Shown here piece after piece: positions 1 through 7,556 of a DNA stretch of 64,000 nucleotides. Position 1 is the stretch's first letter; every line of letters begins with the position of its first letter. The stretch comes from Egerieimonas sp900552095. Its GTDB lineage: Bacteria > Bacillota > Clostridia > Lachnospirales > Lachnospiraceae. The position numbers and the translations under genes are program-made. The stretch lies in assembly GCA_902469965.1 (NCBI GenBank), contig CABREP010000002.1, positions 16,385 to 80,384 of the forward strand. Reading direction: 5' to 3'. The notes beneath the pieces were generated by a model that saw only the letters and a list, made by a program, of their open reading frames with translations, had not been told where the DNA came from and did not search any database.

Positions 1-211
1 TCAGCTTTCCCGCTATCGCCAGATTCAGATCCTTCTCCAGTGTCCCTCCGACTCCCACTTTTCCCGGATCCTCTCCCCCATGCCCTGCATCGATCATCAC
101 AAGAGGCGCCTCTTCTGCCACGCCCCCCACCACTGCCGCTTCTTCTCTTCCCAGAAAAAAGACCCCGGCCAGCAGCAGGATCCCCATTCCCAGTTCCAGT
201 CCTCTTTTCAA
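1..211 (-). CDS. N-acetylmuramoyl-L-alanine amidase (Amidase_3), N-terminal part
   Basis: Only the first 70 codons lie in the window; the gene runs off the left edge. It starts with a hydrophobic signal or anchor segment (about residues 5-22). This is followed by the typical start of a zinc-dependent amidase catalytic domain, VMIDAGHGGEDPGKVG, whose His and later Glu ligands bind zinc. The family cuts the bond between muramic acid and the stem peptide outside the membrane, and CwlD-like members act in spore cortex maturation. I chose a TTG start because a run of seven G residues sits nine bases upstream and a stop codon lies ten codons further up; no ATG gives a full signal segment. The family is clear, the specific role is not. 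Confidence 0.8.
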   Translation of the reverse strand, partial: MKRGLELGMGILLLAGVFFLGREEAAVVGGVAEEAPLVMIDAGHGGEDPGKVGVGGTLEKDLNLAIAGKL

Positions 212-293
212 AACAAAAATCCCCCCCGGACATATTCTCTACAGTATATGCCTGGAGGGTCCTCTCTATTTTTCTTTTTCTTCTGCTCTGCCC

Positions 294-974
294 TTATTCT
301 TCATCTTCTTCATTGAGCAGGGCCATAATATCCGCATCCAGCTCATCACTGTCCGCCTCGTCAAAGCTGTCCTCAGCCGTTTCCGATGGTTTTGCCGGTG
401 CTTCCTCCTCTGCCTCTTCCTGCTCCTCATTCATCTCCTGCATGCTCTCCGGCATACTGCTGATGATCCGGTGCACTTCTTTGTAAGAGGACATGAATCT
501 TTGCTGTACCTGATTGATCAGTTCCACAATATCATTCAGCTCATCCTGCACCGCAATATACTTCTTCTTTCCCTCAGCCAGCTTCTCATCCACCTCGGTC
601 TGCACCGAAAGCACACGGCGCTCCGCCTCCGTATCCGCCTCGGCCAGGATTTCATCCCGTTTCTTTTCCGCTGCCCGGATCATATTATCAGAACGCACCT
701 GGCTTTCATACACCAGCCGCCCGATGCTCTCATAATTATCAATATACTGCTGATACTTTTCGGAAATATCCTTCTTGTAATGTTCAATCTGCTGCTCTTT
801 GTCATCCAGCCTGTGCAGAAGTTCCGAGATCTTCTCATCCTTTTCCTTGATCTCTTTCAGCAGGCGGCTCTTCTCCGCATAGGCCTCTTCCTTTAAGGCC
901 TGCACCTGCATCTGCACATCATCCTTGTCATATCCCCCCATCAGCGTTGTCTTAAACATTTCTGCTTCACTCAT
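294..974 (-). CDS. DivIVA-like coiled-coil protein
   Basis: 226-residue cytoplasmic protein. Residues 7-25 (FKTTLMGGYDKDDV) resemble the membrane-binding N-terminus of DivIVA/GpsB proteins. A long charged coiled coil runs from about residue 20 to 165. The C-terminal 50 residues are acidic and low in complexity (runs of Glu, Asp and Ala). DivIVA-family proteins mark curved membrane at the septum or poles and recruit cell-wall or sporulation factors, which fits the wall hydrolase genes on both sides. Its start is 16 bases downstream of the GH18 gene, so the two are probably co-transcribed. The sequence is too diverged to name a DivIVA paralogue. Confidence 0.65.
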   Translation of the reverse strand: MSEAEMFKTTLMGGYDKDDVQMQVQALKEEAYAEKSRLLKEIKEKDEKISELLHRLDDKEQQIEHYKKDISEKYQQYIDNYESIGRLVYESQVRSDNMIRAAEKKRDEILAEADTEAERRVLSVQTEVDEKLAEGKKKYIAVQDELNDIVELINQVQQRFMSSYKEVHRIISSMPESMQEMNEEQEEAEEEAPAKPSETAEDSFDEADSDELDADIMALLNEEDEE

Positions 975-990
975 ACCTGTAACCTGCCTT

Positions 991-2688
991 TCACTGTAAA
1001 TACCCGGCTATGATGTTCCATACAGAAGCCCGCTCAAACCCCAGCTTCCACTCGGCTACGCCGGCCAGTTCATATTCCCGGATCAGTTTCATCTTCTCCT
1101 CAATAGAACGTTCATCTTCCACCCAGATCTGATACAGTCCGTCATCGCCGTCCATCTCTGCAACTGTCTGTCCCAGTTCTTCGTCCCAGTAGGCAACCAT
1201 TCCATTTGCCTCCTGTTCGGCAATGTATGCCTGAGACTGATCCATATTCATAACCTCGCTGTAAAGTTCGGCGCTGCCATGAGGCTTTTTCCAGAGTCTG
1301 GTATAAAACGGTATTCCATTGATTACTTTTTCCTTCGGCACCTCTTTTAAAGTGGCTTCTATTCCATCCCGCACAAAGGGAAGCGACGCCACAGACCCGG
1401 CCTCGGATCCTCCTCCGTAATGCTCGTCATATCCCATGATGATCACATAATCCGCCACAATTCCCTGCTCTTTTCTGTCATAATACAGGTTGTAGGGCTG
1501 GGGAACCGGATTATCCACCGAAAGCACCAGTCCGGCCCGGCGGCAGGCAATGGAAAGCTCCCGGATAAACTGGATATAATGGGGCGCTTCCTCCTCCTTA
1601 ATACTCTCAAAATCCACATTGATCCCATCAAACCCGCAGGCGGCTGCGCTGTCCATCAGCTGCTGGATCATATAAGCTCTTTTCGGCGTGCTGGAAAGTA
1701 CTTCAAGGGTAGACACTTCCTTATTAAAATTATCAATAAGAGCCCAGACTTCCAGTCCCTTGCCGTGCGCTTTCTCCACATAGGAAGCATCTGCCAGGGA
1801 CGATAAGGTTCCATCCTCACTCTGAATCGAAAACCAGGTGGGGGAAATCGTATTTACCCCTGTCATCTCCGCCGTCACCTCATCCAGCATCTCATTGGCT
1901 CCCGCAGAAGTCACCTGATGCCATGCCAGATTGATCGGATAATCCTTCCGTATACTCGTATATTCCGGAACTACATTTACCGGTTCCTCCTGAATTTTCT
2001 CCGGAGCGGAAACGGTTTTAGACGGAACATATCCACGGTAACCGTCCTCTGTAAACACCTCATACCAGTCATCCAGATCTTCCCGGAAATACATCCTGGT
2101 TCCCTCCGGAACCTCTGTGAGCACAGGACTTTTGATCCCGCCCTTTAACCGCACTTTTGTGTCCTCCAGGGCAGTCACTCCCTGAAGGGTCTCCCAGTCT
2201 GTCCGGATCACGGTCCGGCTGGGATCCTCATATATGTTCCAGGCCATATTTGTATACTGGCCAATAAAGTCAAGCGCCAGGTAATCCTTCTCCCCGATCT
2301 TCCTGAGCAGAACCTCATCTGCCTGCTTCTCTACGCCGCCCTGTTCATAAACGGTGCTTTCCGGGGCAAAGGTGATCGCTTCCTCCGGAAGCGTAATGAT
2401 CATCTTCTGTTCTCTGTCATCCCAGTAAAATCTTCCATTAATATACGTTCCCACCGTGGTACAGTCAATATAGACCCGGCCGTCCACCAGAAGCCCCTTT
2501 TCTTCCAGAAGCTGGCCATCCACAACCAGAGCGGTCTGCTCCTCCCCGGTAAGCCCGTAATATTCTGTTCCATCCATCTCTGTGTTCGTCGGTGTGTAGC
2601 GTTTTACAAACATAGTTACCCCGCCGGCCAGAACCACCAGCAGAATCAGCAGCAAAACCACCACTACCGGTGATGCACTTTTTTTCAT
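991..2688 (-). CDS. Membrane-anchored GH18 family glycosidase with SH3 domain
   Basis: 565 residues. Order of parts: an N-terminal transmembrane anchor (about 8-28); a region resembling copper-amine-oxidase N-terminal-like stalk domains (about 55-165, with repeats of the type LLVDGRVYID and YLALDFIGQY); a bacterial SH3-type module (about 175-230); and a C-terminal TIM barrel of glycoside hydrolase family 18 (about 245-565). The DxxDxDxE-type motif reads DGINVDFE, which puts the catalytic acid at Glu361. Family members, such as YaaH/SleL of spores, cut N-acetylglucosamine linkages in peptidoglycan. The anchor and SH3 module suggest action at the cell wall. The substrate is inferred, not shown. 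Confidence 0.85.
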   Translation of the reverse strand: MKKSASPVVVVLLLILLVVLAGGVTMFVKRYTPTNTEMDGTEYYGLTGEEQTALVVDGQLLEEKGLLVDGRVYIDCTTVGTYINGRFYWDDREQKMIITLPEEAITFAPESTVYEQGGVEKQADEVLLRKIGEKDYLALDFIGQYTNMAWNIYEDPSRTVIRTDWETLQGVTALEDTKVRLKGGIKSPVLTEVPEGTRMYFREDLDDWYEVFTEDGYRGYVPSKTVSAPEKIQEEPVNVVPEYTSIRKDYPINLAWHQVTSAGANEMLDEVTAEMTGVNTISPTWFSIQSEDGTLSSLADASYVEKAHGKGLEVWALIDNFNKEVSTLEVLSSTPKRAYMIQQLMDSAAACGFDGINVDFESIKEEEAPHYIQFIRELSIACRRAGLVLSVDNPVPQPYNLYYDRKEQGIVADYVIIMGYDEHYGGGSEAGSVASLPFVRDGIEATLKEVPKEKVINGIPFYTRLWKKPHGSAELYSEVMNMDQSQAYIAEQEANGMVAYWDEELGQTVAEMDGDDGLYQIWVEDERSIEEKMKLIREYELAGVAEWKLGFERASVWNIIAGYLQ

Positions 2689-2840
2689 CTTTATTTACCT
2701 CCCATATGTCACATTATAGCAACATATTTTCAGCCCGTCACTATTTTTATAAAAATTTAAAACTTTTGACAGAAAGCCCGGCCGCCCGCTGTGTACCTCC
2801 AAAACCTGTGATACGGCAGCCGGACCTGCTGTCCTTTTTC

Positions 2841-3059
2841 TTACGTTCCTATTTTATCAAAAGAAACGCGCACCACCTCCCCCCTGTCGTTCTGTACATA
2901 ATCCCGCATATACACCCCCGCCTCTGCCACATGACAGGCCTTTACAATCTCTTTAGGAGTGCTGGGACGGCCCTCCAGCCACAGCGGCACGCCCTGAAGA
3001 TAGTACGTCTCCAGTTCGCAGCGCAGCGCCGATGTTTCTTTCTTTTTCTTCTTGCTCAT
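2841..3059 (-). CDS. Small conserved-looking hypothetical protein
   Basis: 72 residues with a lysine-rich start (MSKKKKKETS) and a compact, mixed hydrophobic/charged body (YYLQGVPLWLEGRPSTPKEI). No signal peptide, membrane segment or cysteine motif is visible. It is read in the same direction as the GH18 gene, about 150 bases upstream of it. It reads as a real small cytoplasmic protein: residue use is balanced, and the phrase LWLEGRPSTPKEI looks like a small folded or DNA-associated domain. I cannot name a family. Confidence 0.5.
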   Translation of the reverse strand: MSKKKKKETSALRCELETYYLQGVPLWLEGRPSTPKEIVKACHVAEAGVYMRDYVQNDRGEVVRVSFDKIGT

Positions 3060-3509
3060 AGACCCGGGGACGCGCCCGTGATATACCTGTCCCCTCTCCT
3101 TTCCTTGTCTGCCTGAATACGCAAAAGAAGACCTAAGCAGTTACTTTCACGCTGGTTTCACACAGGAACAGCTATAGCTTCGCCTTTTCTTTCAAAAAAA
3201 TTCTTTCAAGTTCATATCTGTAAATTCTGGGAAAACTGCAGGGAACCCTGCCTGGAATAGAAAAAATGAATTGATATTACTGTCGTATCAGAAGCCTCAC
3301 ATCCTTCCTTAGGCAGCCATATCTGTCCTGTCTTTTATTATACCTGTATTCCGCCTATTTGCAAGCTTTTTTCAGGGAAATTCTGAAAAAAACAGGAACC
3401 GCTTTACAGTATCTATTCTTCTGGTATATAATATACTGGAATTATTAGATTCAGCAGAAAGGCCGGTCTCCTTTTTGCTGGCGAAACAAAGGGAACAGGA
3501 TGTGATATT
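3060..3509. other. 450-bp intergenic region upstream of mecA
   Basis: No ORF with a plausible ribosome site is seen here. The stretch holds a perfect GCAGGG-AA-CCCTGC inverted repeat at 3238-3251, a T-rich stretch near 3335-3375, and the mecA promoter near 3403-3432. Nothing in it matches a riboswitch class that I recognise. Confidence 0.5.
3403..3432 (+). promoter_or_regulatory. Predicted sigma-A promoter of mecA
   Basis: TTTACA at 3403-3408 and TATAAT at 3427-3432 are separated by 18 bases. This leaves an untranslated leader of about 70 bases before the mecA ATG at 3510. Confidence 0.6.
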
Positions 3510-4244
3510 ATGAAAATAGAAAAAATCAATGACCATCAGATCCGTTGCACGCTGACCAGCGATGACCTGGCAAACAGAGAAATCAAATTAAGCGAACTGG
3601 CCTATGGAACCGAGAAGGCCAAAACTCTTTTTCACGATATGATGCAGCAGGCCCAGTTTGAGTTCGGCTTTGAAGCCGACAACCTTCCCCTCATGATCGA
3701 AGCGATCCCGGTGACACCGGACAGTATCGTCCTGATCATCACCAAGGTGGAAGATCCCGAGGAGCTGGACACCCGTTTTTCCAAATTTTCTCCCTCCGTA
3801 GAAGAAGATGCCCGGGAAAATGCATCCCCCTTTACCGGTGCCGATGACATCCTGGATATTTTCCAGAAACTCGTGGACTCCAAACTGAAAGTACAGGGTT
3901 CTGCAAAAAAAGACGAAGAAAAGGAAAAGGCGGCGGAGACGCCTGCCGTAAATCTCCTCCAGCTTTTCCGTTTTTCTTCTCTGGACGGAGCGATCCGCGC
4001 AGCCCGCGGACTCACTCTCCCTTACAACGGAGAAAACTCCCTGTATAAAGATCCCCGGGACAATTCCTACTGCCTGGCACTCCATCAGTCCGGCTGCAGC
4101 CCGGAGGAATTCAACCGGATCTGCAACGTTCTCTCCGAGTACGGCCAGGGCAAGACCTGTACTGCCGCAAGAGAAGCTTATTTGAAGGAACACGGGGAAC
4201 TTCTTATAAACGACAGCGCACTGCATCTGCTGGCCCAGCTGTAA
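3510..4244 (+). CDS. mecA: Adaptor protein MecA
   Basis: 244 residues. The N-terminus (MKIEKINDHQIRCTLTSDDL, then ELAYGTEKAKTLFHDMMQQA) is the typical substrate-recognition domain of MecA. An acidic or charged linker (about 95-145) and a C-terminal ClpC-binding domain (about 145-244) follow. MecA delivers substrates to the ClpC-ClpP protease; in Bacillus it controls ComK and competence, and in clostridia the targets are largely unknown. Length is close to the usual 220-240. The gene is a single transcription unit with its own promoter, and a very strong terminator follows 40 bases after the stop. Confidence 0.93.
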   Translation: MKIEKINDHQIRCTLTSDDLANREIKLSELAYGTEKAKTLFHDMMQQAQFEFGFEADNLPLMIEAIPVTPDSIVLIITKVEDPEELDTRFSKFSPSVEEDARENASPFTGADDILDIFQKLVDSKLKVQGSAKKDEEKEKAAETPAVNLLQLFRFSSLDGAIRAARGLTLPYNGENSLYKDPRDNSYCLALHQSGCSPEEFNRICNVLSEYGQGKTCTAAREAYLKEHGELLINDSALHLLAQL

Positions 4245-4287
4245 GATTTTCTCACCGATTTTGCGGCAGGCAAACGCCGTACACCCA

Positions 4288-4338
4288 AAAAACAGAGGGG
4301 ATGCAAATCTTGGACAGATTTGCATCCCCTCTGTTTTT
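4288..4338. terminator. Strong bidirectional intrinsic terminator
   Basis: A perfect 23-bp stem around the loop TGGAC, with A-rich and T-rich flanks on both sides. It ends mecA on the plus strand and the DUF1858 gene on the minus strand. Confidence 0.9.
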
Positions 4339-4379
4339 ATCAGCCTGTTTCTTCAGGATCAGGCAGCCTCTTTTATTTC

Positions 4380-4580
4380 TCAGGCCTGAGCCAGATAATC
4401 GTTGATCTGTTTCTCCAGCATCTCCACATCCATACCGTGTACCACTGCGGCCTCCTCAAGAGTCTCCCCCTGAGCGGACGGGCATCCGATACAGTGCATT
4501 CCTGCGCGCATCAGGATTCCTGCAATATTGCTGTCCACTGCCAGCAGCTGTCCAATTGTCATTTTTCTGGAAATCTGCAT
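4380..4580 (-). CDS. DUF1858 / hybrid-cluster-protein-associated redox disulfide domain protein
   Basis: 66 residues. The sequence MTIGQLLAVDSNIAGILMRA, followed by GMHCIGCPSA, is the DUF1858 signature, with a CxxC pair that may form a redox disulfide. I start it at the second ATG of the AUG-AAA-AUG cluster, because AAAGGAGG is eight bases upstream of that codon and only two from the first. It is transcribed away from a ferredoxin gene; the two starts are about 190 bases apart. The family often sits by Fe-S or redox enzymes, but its biochemical role is not established. Confidence 0.85.
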   Translation of the reverse strand: MQISRKMTIGQLLAVDSNIAGILMRAGMHCIGCPSAQGETLEEAAVVHGMDVEMLEKQINDYLAQA

Positions 4581-4771
4581 TTTCATTTCCTCCTTTACAT
4601 GGTCTATGGGCCTCATTATAATACCTTTTCTCCCCGGAATCAACTCCCCGGTTTTACTTTTCTCATTGTTTCCGATTTTATACTTGTATTTTACCGGAAT
4701 TTCATTTAAAATGAAGGCAGTAACCGAACGCGGTGGAAACACCGGACGGAAATATAAAGGAGGATATAACT

Positions 4772-4942
4772 ATGGCATATGTAATTTCTGATGAATGTGT
4801 TAGCTGCGGTACCTGCGAGAGCGAATGTCCCGTTGAGGCTATCAGCCAGGGCGATGATCATTACGTGATCGATGCTGATACCTGTGTAGACTGCGGTACC
4901 TGTGCAGGCGTATGTCCCACCGAAGCAATCTCCGAGGGCTAA
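4772..4942 (+). CDS. 2[4Fe-4S] ferredoxin
   Basis: 56 residues, the usual size for a clostridial ferredoxin. Two CxxCxxCxxxCP clusters are present (CVSCGTCESECP and CVDCGTCAGVCP), each expected to bind one [4Fe-4S] cluster. It is a small soluble electron carrier for hydrogenase, pyruvate:ferredoxin oxidoreductase and similar enzymes. The start is fixed by AAAGGAGG seven bases upstream of the ATG at 4772. It is monocistronic, with a hairpin terminator 22 bases after the stop. Confidence 0.95.
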   Translation: MAYVISDECVSCGTCESECPVEAISQGDDHYVIDADTCVDCGTCAGVCPTEAISEG

Positions 4943-4964
4943 TTACTACACGAACTTTTTAAAC

Positions 4965-5016
4965 AGGCTGCTGCAAAACAGTATCGGGAATCCGGTTTCT
5001 GGTTTTGCGGCAGCCT
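4965..5016 (+). terminator. Intrinsic terminator after ferredoxin gene
   Basis: AGGCTGCTGCAAAAC pairs with GTTTTGCGGCAGCCT with one mismatch, followed by CTTCTTTTG. It lies just ahead of the next gene's ribosome site. Confidence 0.8.
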
Positions 5017-5043
5017 CTTCTTTTGTATTTGAAAGGAACTGTC

Positions 5044-5937
5044 ATGTCATTATCAAGAAAAGAATTTGATGTTCTGACCAGCATCGAGGCCTCCAAAAGC
5101 CCGGACTTCACCCAGCGCGAGCTGGCTCAGGCCTCCGGCCATTCCCTGGGATCCGTCAACAAGACACTCCACCTTCTGGAGGACGCCGGACTCGTCAGCG
5201 AAAATCAGATCACAGAAAAAGGACTGGAAACGCTGGAACCCTACCGGGTTAAGAGGGCGGTTCTTCTGGCGGCCGGTTTCGGTTCCCGCCTGGTTCCAGT
5301 CACTCTGAACACTCCCAAACCACTGGTCCGCGTCAAGGGAGTCCGTATGATTGATACGCTTCTGGACGCCGTCCTTGCCGCCGGAATCGAGGATATCGTG
5401 ATCGTAAGAGGATATCTGGGAGAGCAGTTTGACCAGCTGCTGTATAAATATCCTCAGATCCGTTTCATCGAGAATCCCGCTTACAATGAAAGCAATAATA
5501 TTTCCTCCGCTATGTGCGTGCGTTATCTGCTCCAGAACGCCTACGTTCTGGAAGCCGATCTGGTTCTTTACAACCCCGGCCTTATCACAAAATATCAGTA
5601 CACCAGCAACTATCTGGGCGTACCGACAGAGAAAACTGACGACTGGTGCTTCGAGACGAAAAACCGGATCATTACCAAACTGAAGGTAGGCGGACTGAAC
5701 TGCCACCATATGTTCGGAATCTCCTACTGGAACCAGCACGATGGCGCCCAGATGGCCGAGCACATCCGCGAAGTTTTCACGATGCCCGGCGGACGCGAGC
5801 GCTACTGGGATCAGGTCGCCCTGGAATATTTTATCAAAAATTATAAAATTGAAGTGCGGGAATGTACTTTTGACGACATCATTGAGGTGGACAGCTTTTC
5901 CGATCTGAAAAAGCTGGATCACTCCTACTGCTGCTGA
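5044..5937 (+). CDS. Winged-helix domain fused to LicC-like sugar/choline nucleotidyltransferase
   Basis: 297 residues. About residues 1-65 form a MarR/ArsR-like winged helix (FTQRELAQASGHSLGSVNKT, then LLEDAGLVSENQITEKG). Residues 70-297 are a nucleotidyltransferase with the loop LLAAGFGSRLVPVTLNTPKP, as in LicC CTP:phosphocholine cytidylyltransferase. The stretch ESNNISSAMC followed by ADLVLYNP matches LicC-type substrate loops. A LicC role would be activation of phosphocholine for cell-surface decoration, but no licA, licB or licD is in this window. The start at 5044 has AAAGGAAC upstream; the longer ATG at 5005 lies inside the preceding terminator. The end overlaps the convergent pseudouridine synthase gene by 13 bases. 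Enzyme family confident, substrate not. Confidence 0.8.
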   Translation: MSLSRKEFDVLTSIEASKSPDFTQRELAQASGHSLGSVNKTLHLLEDAGLVSENQITEKGLETLEPYRVKRAVLLAAGFGSRLVPVTLNTPKPLVRVKGVRMIDTLLDAVLAAGIEDIVIVRGYLGEQFDQLLYKYPQIRFIENPAYNESNNISSAMCVRYLLQNAYVLEADLVLYNPGLITKYQYTSNYLGVPTEKTDDWCFETKNRIITKLKVGGLNCHHMFGISYWNQHDGAQMAEHIREVFTMPGGRERYWDQVALEYFIKNYKIEVRECTFDDIIEVDSFSDLKKLDHSYCC

Positions 5938-6833
5938 TTCATCCACTCCCGGCACAGTTCTTCCATTTCTCTGGGGACAGGCGCACAGATTTCCAGCGCT
6001 TCCCCGGTAAATGGCTGAACGCAGCGCACTTTCCATGCATGGAGCATAAGACGCGGGCAGGAATCTCCCTTTCCGTAGATCGGATCGCCCAGGAGCGGAT
6101 GCCCCGCATGGGCCATATGTACACGAATCTGATGGGTTCTTCCCGTTTCCAGGCGGCAGGCCAGCAGCGCATATCCTTCCGCCTGATAAAGTACCTGATA
6201 ATGTGTCACCGCTGTTTTGCCGTCCACTGTGACGGCCATTTTCTTTTTCTCTCCCGGACAGGAGCCTATCTTTCCTGTCAGTTTACCCGTCTTCTTCCGA
6301 AACTTTCCCCAGGCCAGCGCCAGATACCATCTCTGATAAATCTGCTCTTCTCTCTGTCTGCACAGCTTTGCCGCGCTGACGCCATGTTTTCCGAACAACA
6401 GCACCCCGGAAGTATCCTTGTCCAGCCGCCCGATAGATCTCACCCTGACTTCCTGACCCTGATCCCGGTAATAGGCCACCAGCTGATTGGCCAGCGAATC
6501 CCGATAATGTCCGGGGGACGGATGCACCACCAGACCGGCAGGCTTGTTCACTGCCGCCAGATCCTCGTCTTCATAGAGGATACTCAGATTTCCTTCTCCC
6601 CGCTTCAGATGGACAGATCCCTCTTCCGCCTCCTCCAGAAGGATCTCCAGGATCTCTCCCTCCGTGAGCACGTGCGTAACCCGTACCTGCCTGTTCGATG
6701 CTCGGATCCCTCCTTCCTGGAATTTCAGTCTGCTGATCTGCCGCCGGCTCAGTCCGGCCTCTGTCTTCAGCACCTGCTCAACCGTCTTTCCGGCCTGCTT
6801 CGGCCCGATTTTTATCCTTAGTCTTCTTTCCAT
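5925..6833 (-). CDS. RluA/RluD family pseudouridine synthase
   Basis: 302 residues. It has an N-terminal S4-like RNA-binding domain (about 15-65, with LSRRQISRLKFQEGGIRASN) and a catalytic domain. The conserved GRLDKDTSGVLLF carries the catalytic Asp138, and RTHQIRVHMAHAGHPLLGD is the second family block. It isomerises uridines in large-subunit rRNA or tRNA; which sites cannot be told from sequence. I start at the ATG at 6833 (MERRLRIKIG), which overlaps the end of the MerR gene by 56 bases, so the two are probably translated from one message. Confidence 0.9.
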   Translation of the reverse strand: MERRLRIKIGPKQAGKTVEQVLKTEAGLSRRQISRLKFQEGGIRASNRQVRVTHVLTEGEILEILLEEAEEGSVHLKRGEGNLSILYEDEDLAAVNKPAGLVVHPSPGHYRDSLANQLVAYYRDQGQEVRVRSIGRLDKDTSGVLLFGKHGVSAAKLCRQREEQIYQRWYLALAWGKFRKKTGKLTGKIGSCPGEKKKMAVTVDGKTAVTHYQVLYQAEGYALLACRLETGRTHQIRVHMAHAGHPLLGDPIYGKGDSCPRLMLHAWKVRCVQPFTGEALEICAPVPREMEELCREWMNQQQ

Positions 6834-7392
6834 GTCTTCTCTTTTTCTGTCCCTCTTCCGTGACAGCCACCATCCTCCGGGTCTCCTGATGTCTGCGGAT
6901 TGCCTCATCCAGTCTCTTATAACGCCCCTCCTGATGGCTGGTCACGATCACTTCTTTGACTACTCTGGCCAGGATCTCCTGAAACTGCTGCTGGCGGGAC
7001 TCCTCCTTCACCGGCTCCTTTTCCGTCTTTGTTCTGCCTTCCGCCCTCTGTACAGGCTCCGGCTTCTTCTCCTTCTCTGCCGCCTGTTTTGCGATCCGGT
7101 CAAACTCTCTTCTCCCCTCTGCCATCCGGCTGCCGCCCGGCTGTATTTCTACTGTACCCGCCGCCTCCATCTGACGATGAATCACATCTTTGATAGCGCG
7201 CAGCTGCAGACCCTTTTTCTTAAGTTCTTTTATATCCTGAAAAATCTGAATATCTTGTCGGGTGTAGTATCGGTGTCCCATTTTATTTCTGGCTATGGGA
7301 AGTTCCAGTTCTTCCTCCCAGTACCGGAGCACATGTGCATCCACTTCTGCCATTCTGGCAGCCTCCGAGATCAGGTATCTGGCTTCACTCAT
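6778..7392 (-). CDS. MerR family transcriptional regulator
   Basis: 204 residues. The N-terminal MerR winged helix covers about 5-75 (YLISEAARMAEVDAHVLRYW, then MGHRYYTRQDIQIFQDI). The rest is a charged, probably coiled region ending in a Lys/Arg-rich tail (KKRRHGKKTKDKNR). No cysteine pattern for metal sensing and no known effector domain is visible, so its signal is unknown. It is a DNA-binding regulator in the cytoplasm, located just upstream of and overlapping an rRNA/tRNA pseudouridine synthase gene. Confidence 0.85.
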   Translation of the reverse strand: MSEARYLISEAARMAEVDAHVLRYWEEELELPIARNKMGHRYYTRQDIQIFQDIKELKKKGLQLRAIKDVIHRQMEAAGTVEIQPGGSRMAEGRREFDRIAKQAAEKEKKPEPVQRAEGRTKTEKEPVKEESRQQQFQEILARVVKEVIVTSHQEGRYKRLDEAIRRHQETRRMVAVTEEGQKKRRHGKKTKDKNRAEAGRKDG

Positions 7393-7506
7393 ATACTTAC
7401 CCCTCCCTATGAACTTTTCAGCGTTACCTTAATTATACCATCCTGAAGGGCAAATGCAACGAAATCTCATCGACAGGAAATGACAGGAAAAATCCCTGCA
7501 CACAAA

Positions 7507-7543
7507 GCGGGTGCCGCTTCCTTCTGGATCAGCACCCGCCCTT
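7507..7543 (-). terminator. Terminator of gdpP-rplI-dnaB operon
   Basis: On the minus strand GCGGGTGC pairs with GCACCCGC, followed by a T-rich stretch; it lies 15-50 bases after the dnaB stop. Confidence 0.7.
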
Positions 7544-7556
7544 TCATTTCTTCTGT

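Noticed and set aside
3156..3175. Short stretch resembling the lac leader/M13-reverse primer site of cloning vectors (TTTCACACAGGAACAGC).
   Set aside because: One base is missing compared with the vector sequence, the flanks show no further vector match, and it lies in ordinary intergenic DNA. Probably chance.
5053..6036. A 327-codon minus-strand frame opposite the LicC-like gene.
   Set aside because: The plus strand carries a clear nucleotidyltransferase; the antisense frame has no domain and overlaps the pseudouridine synthase end.
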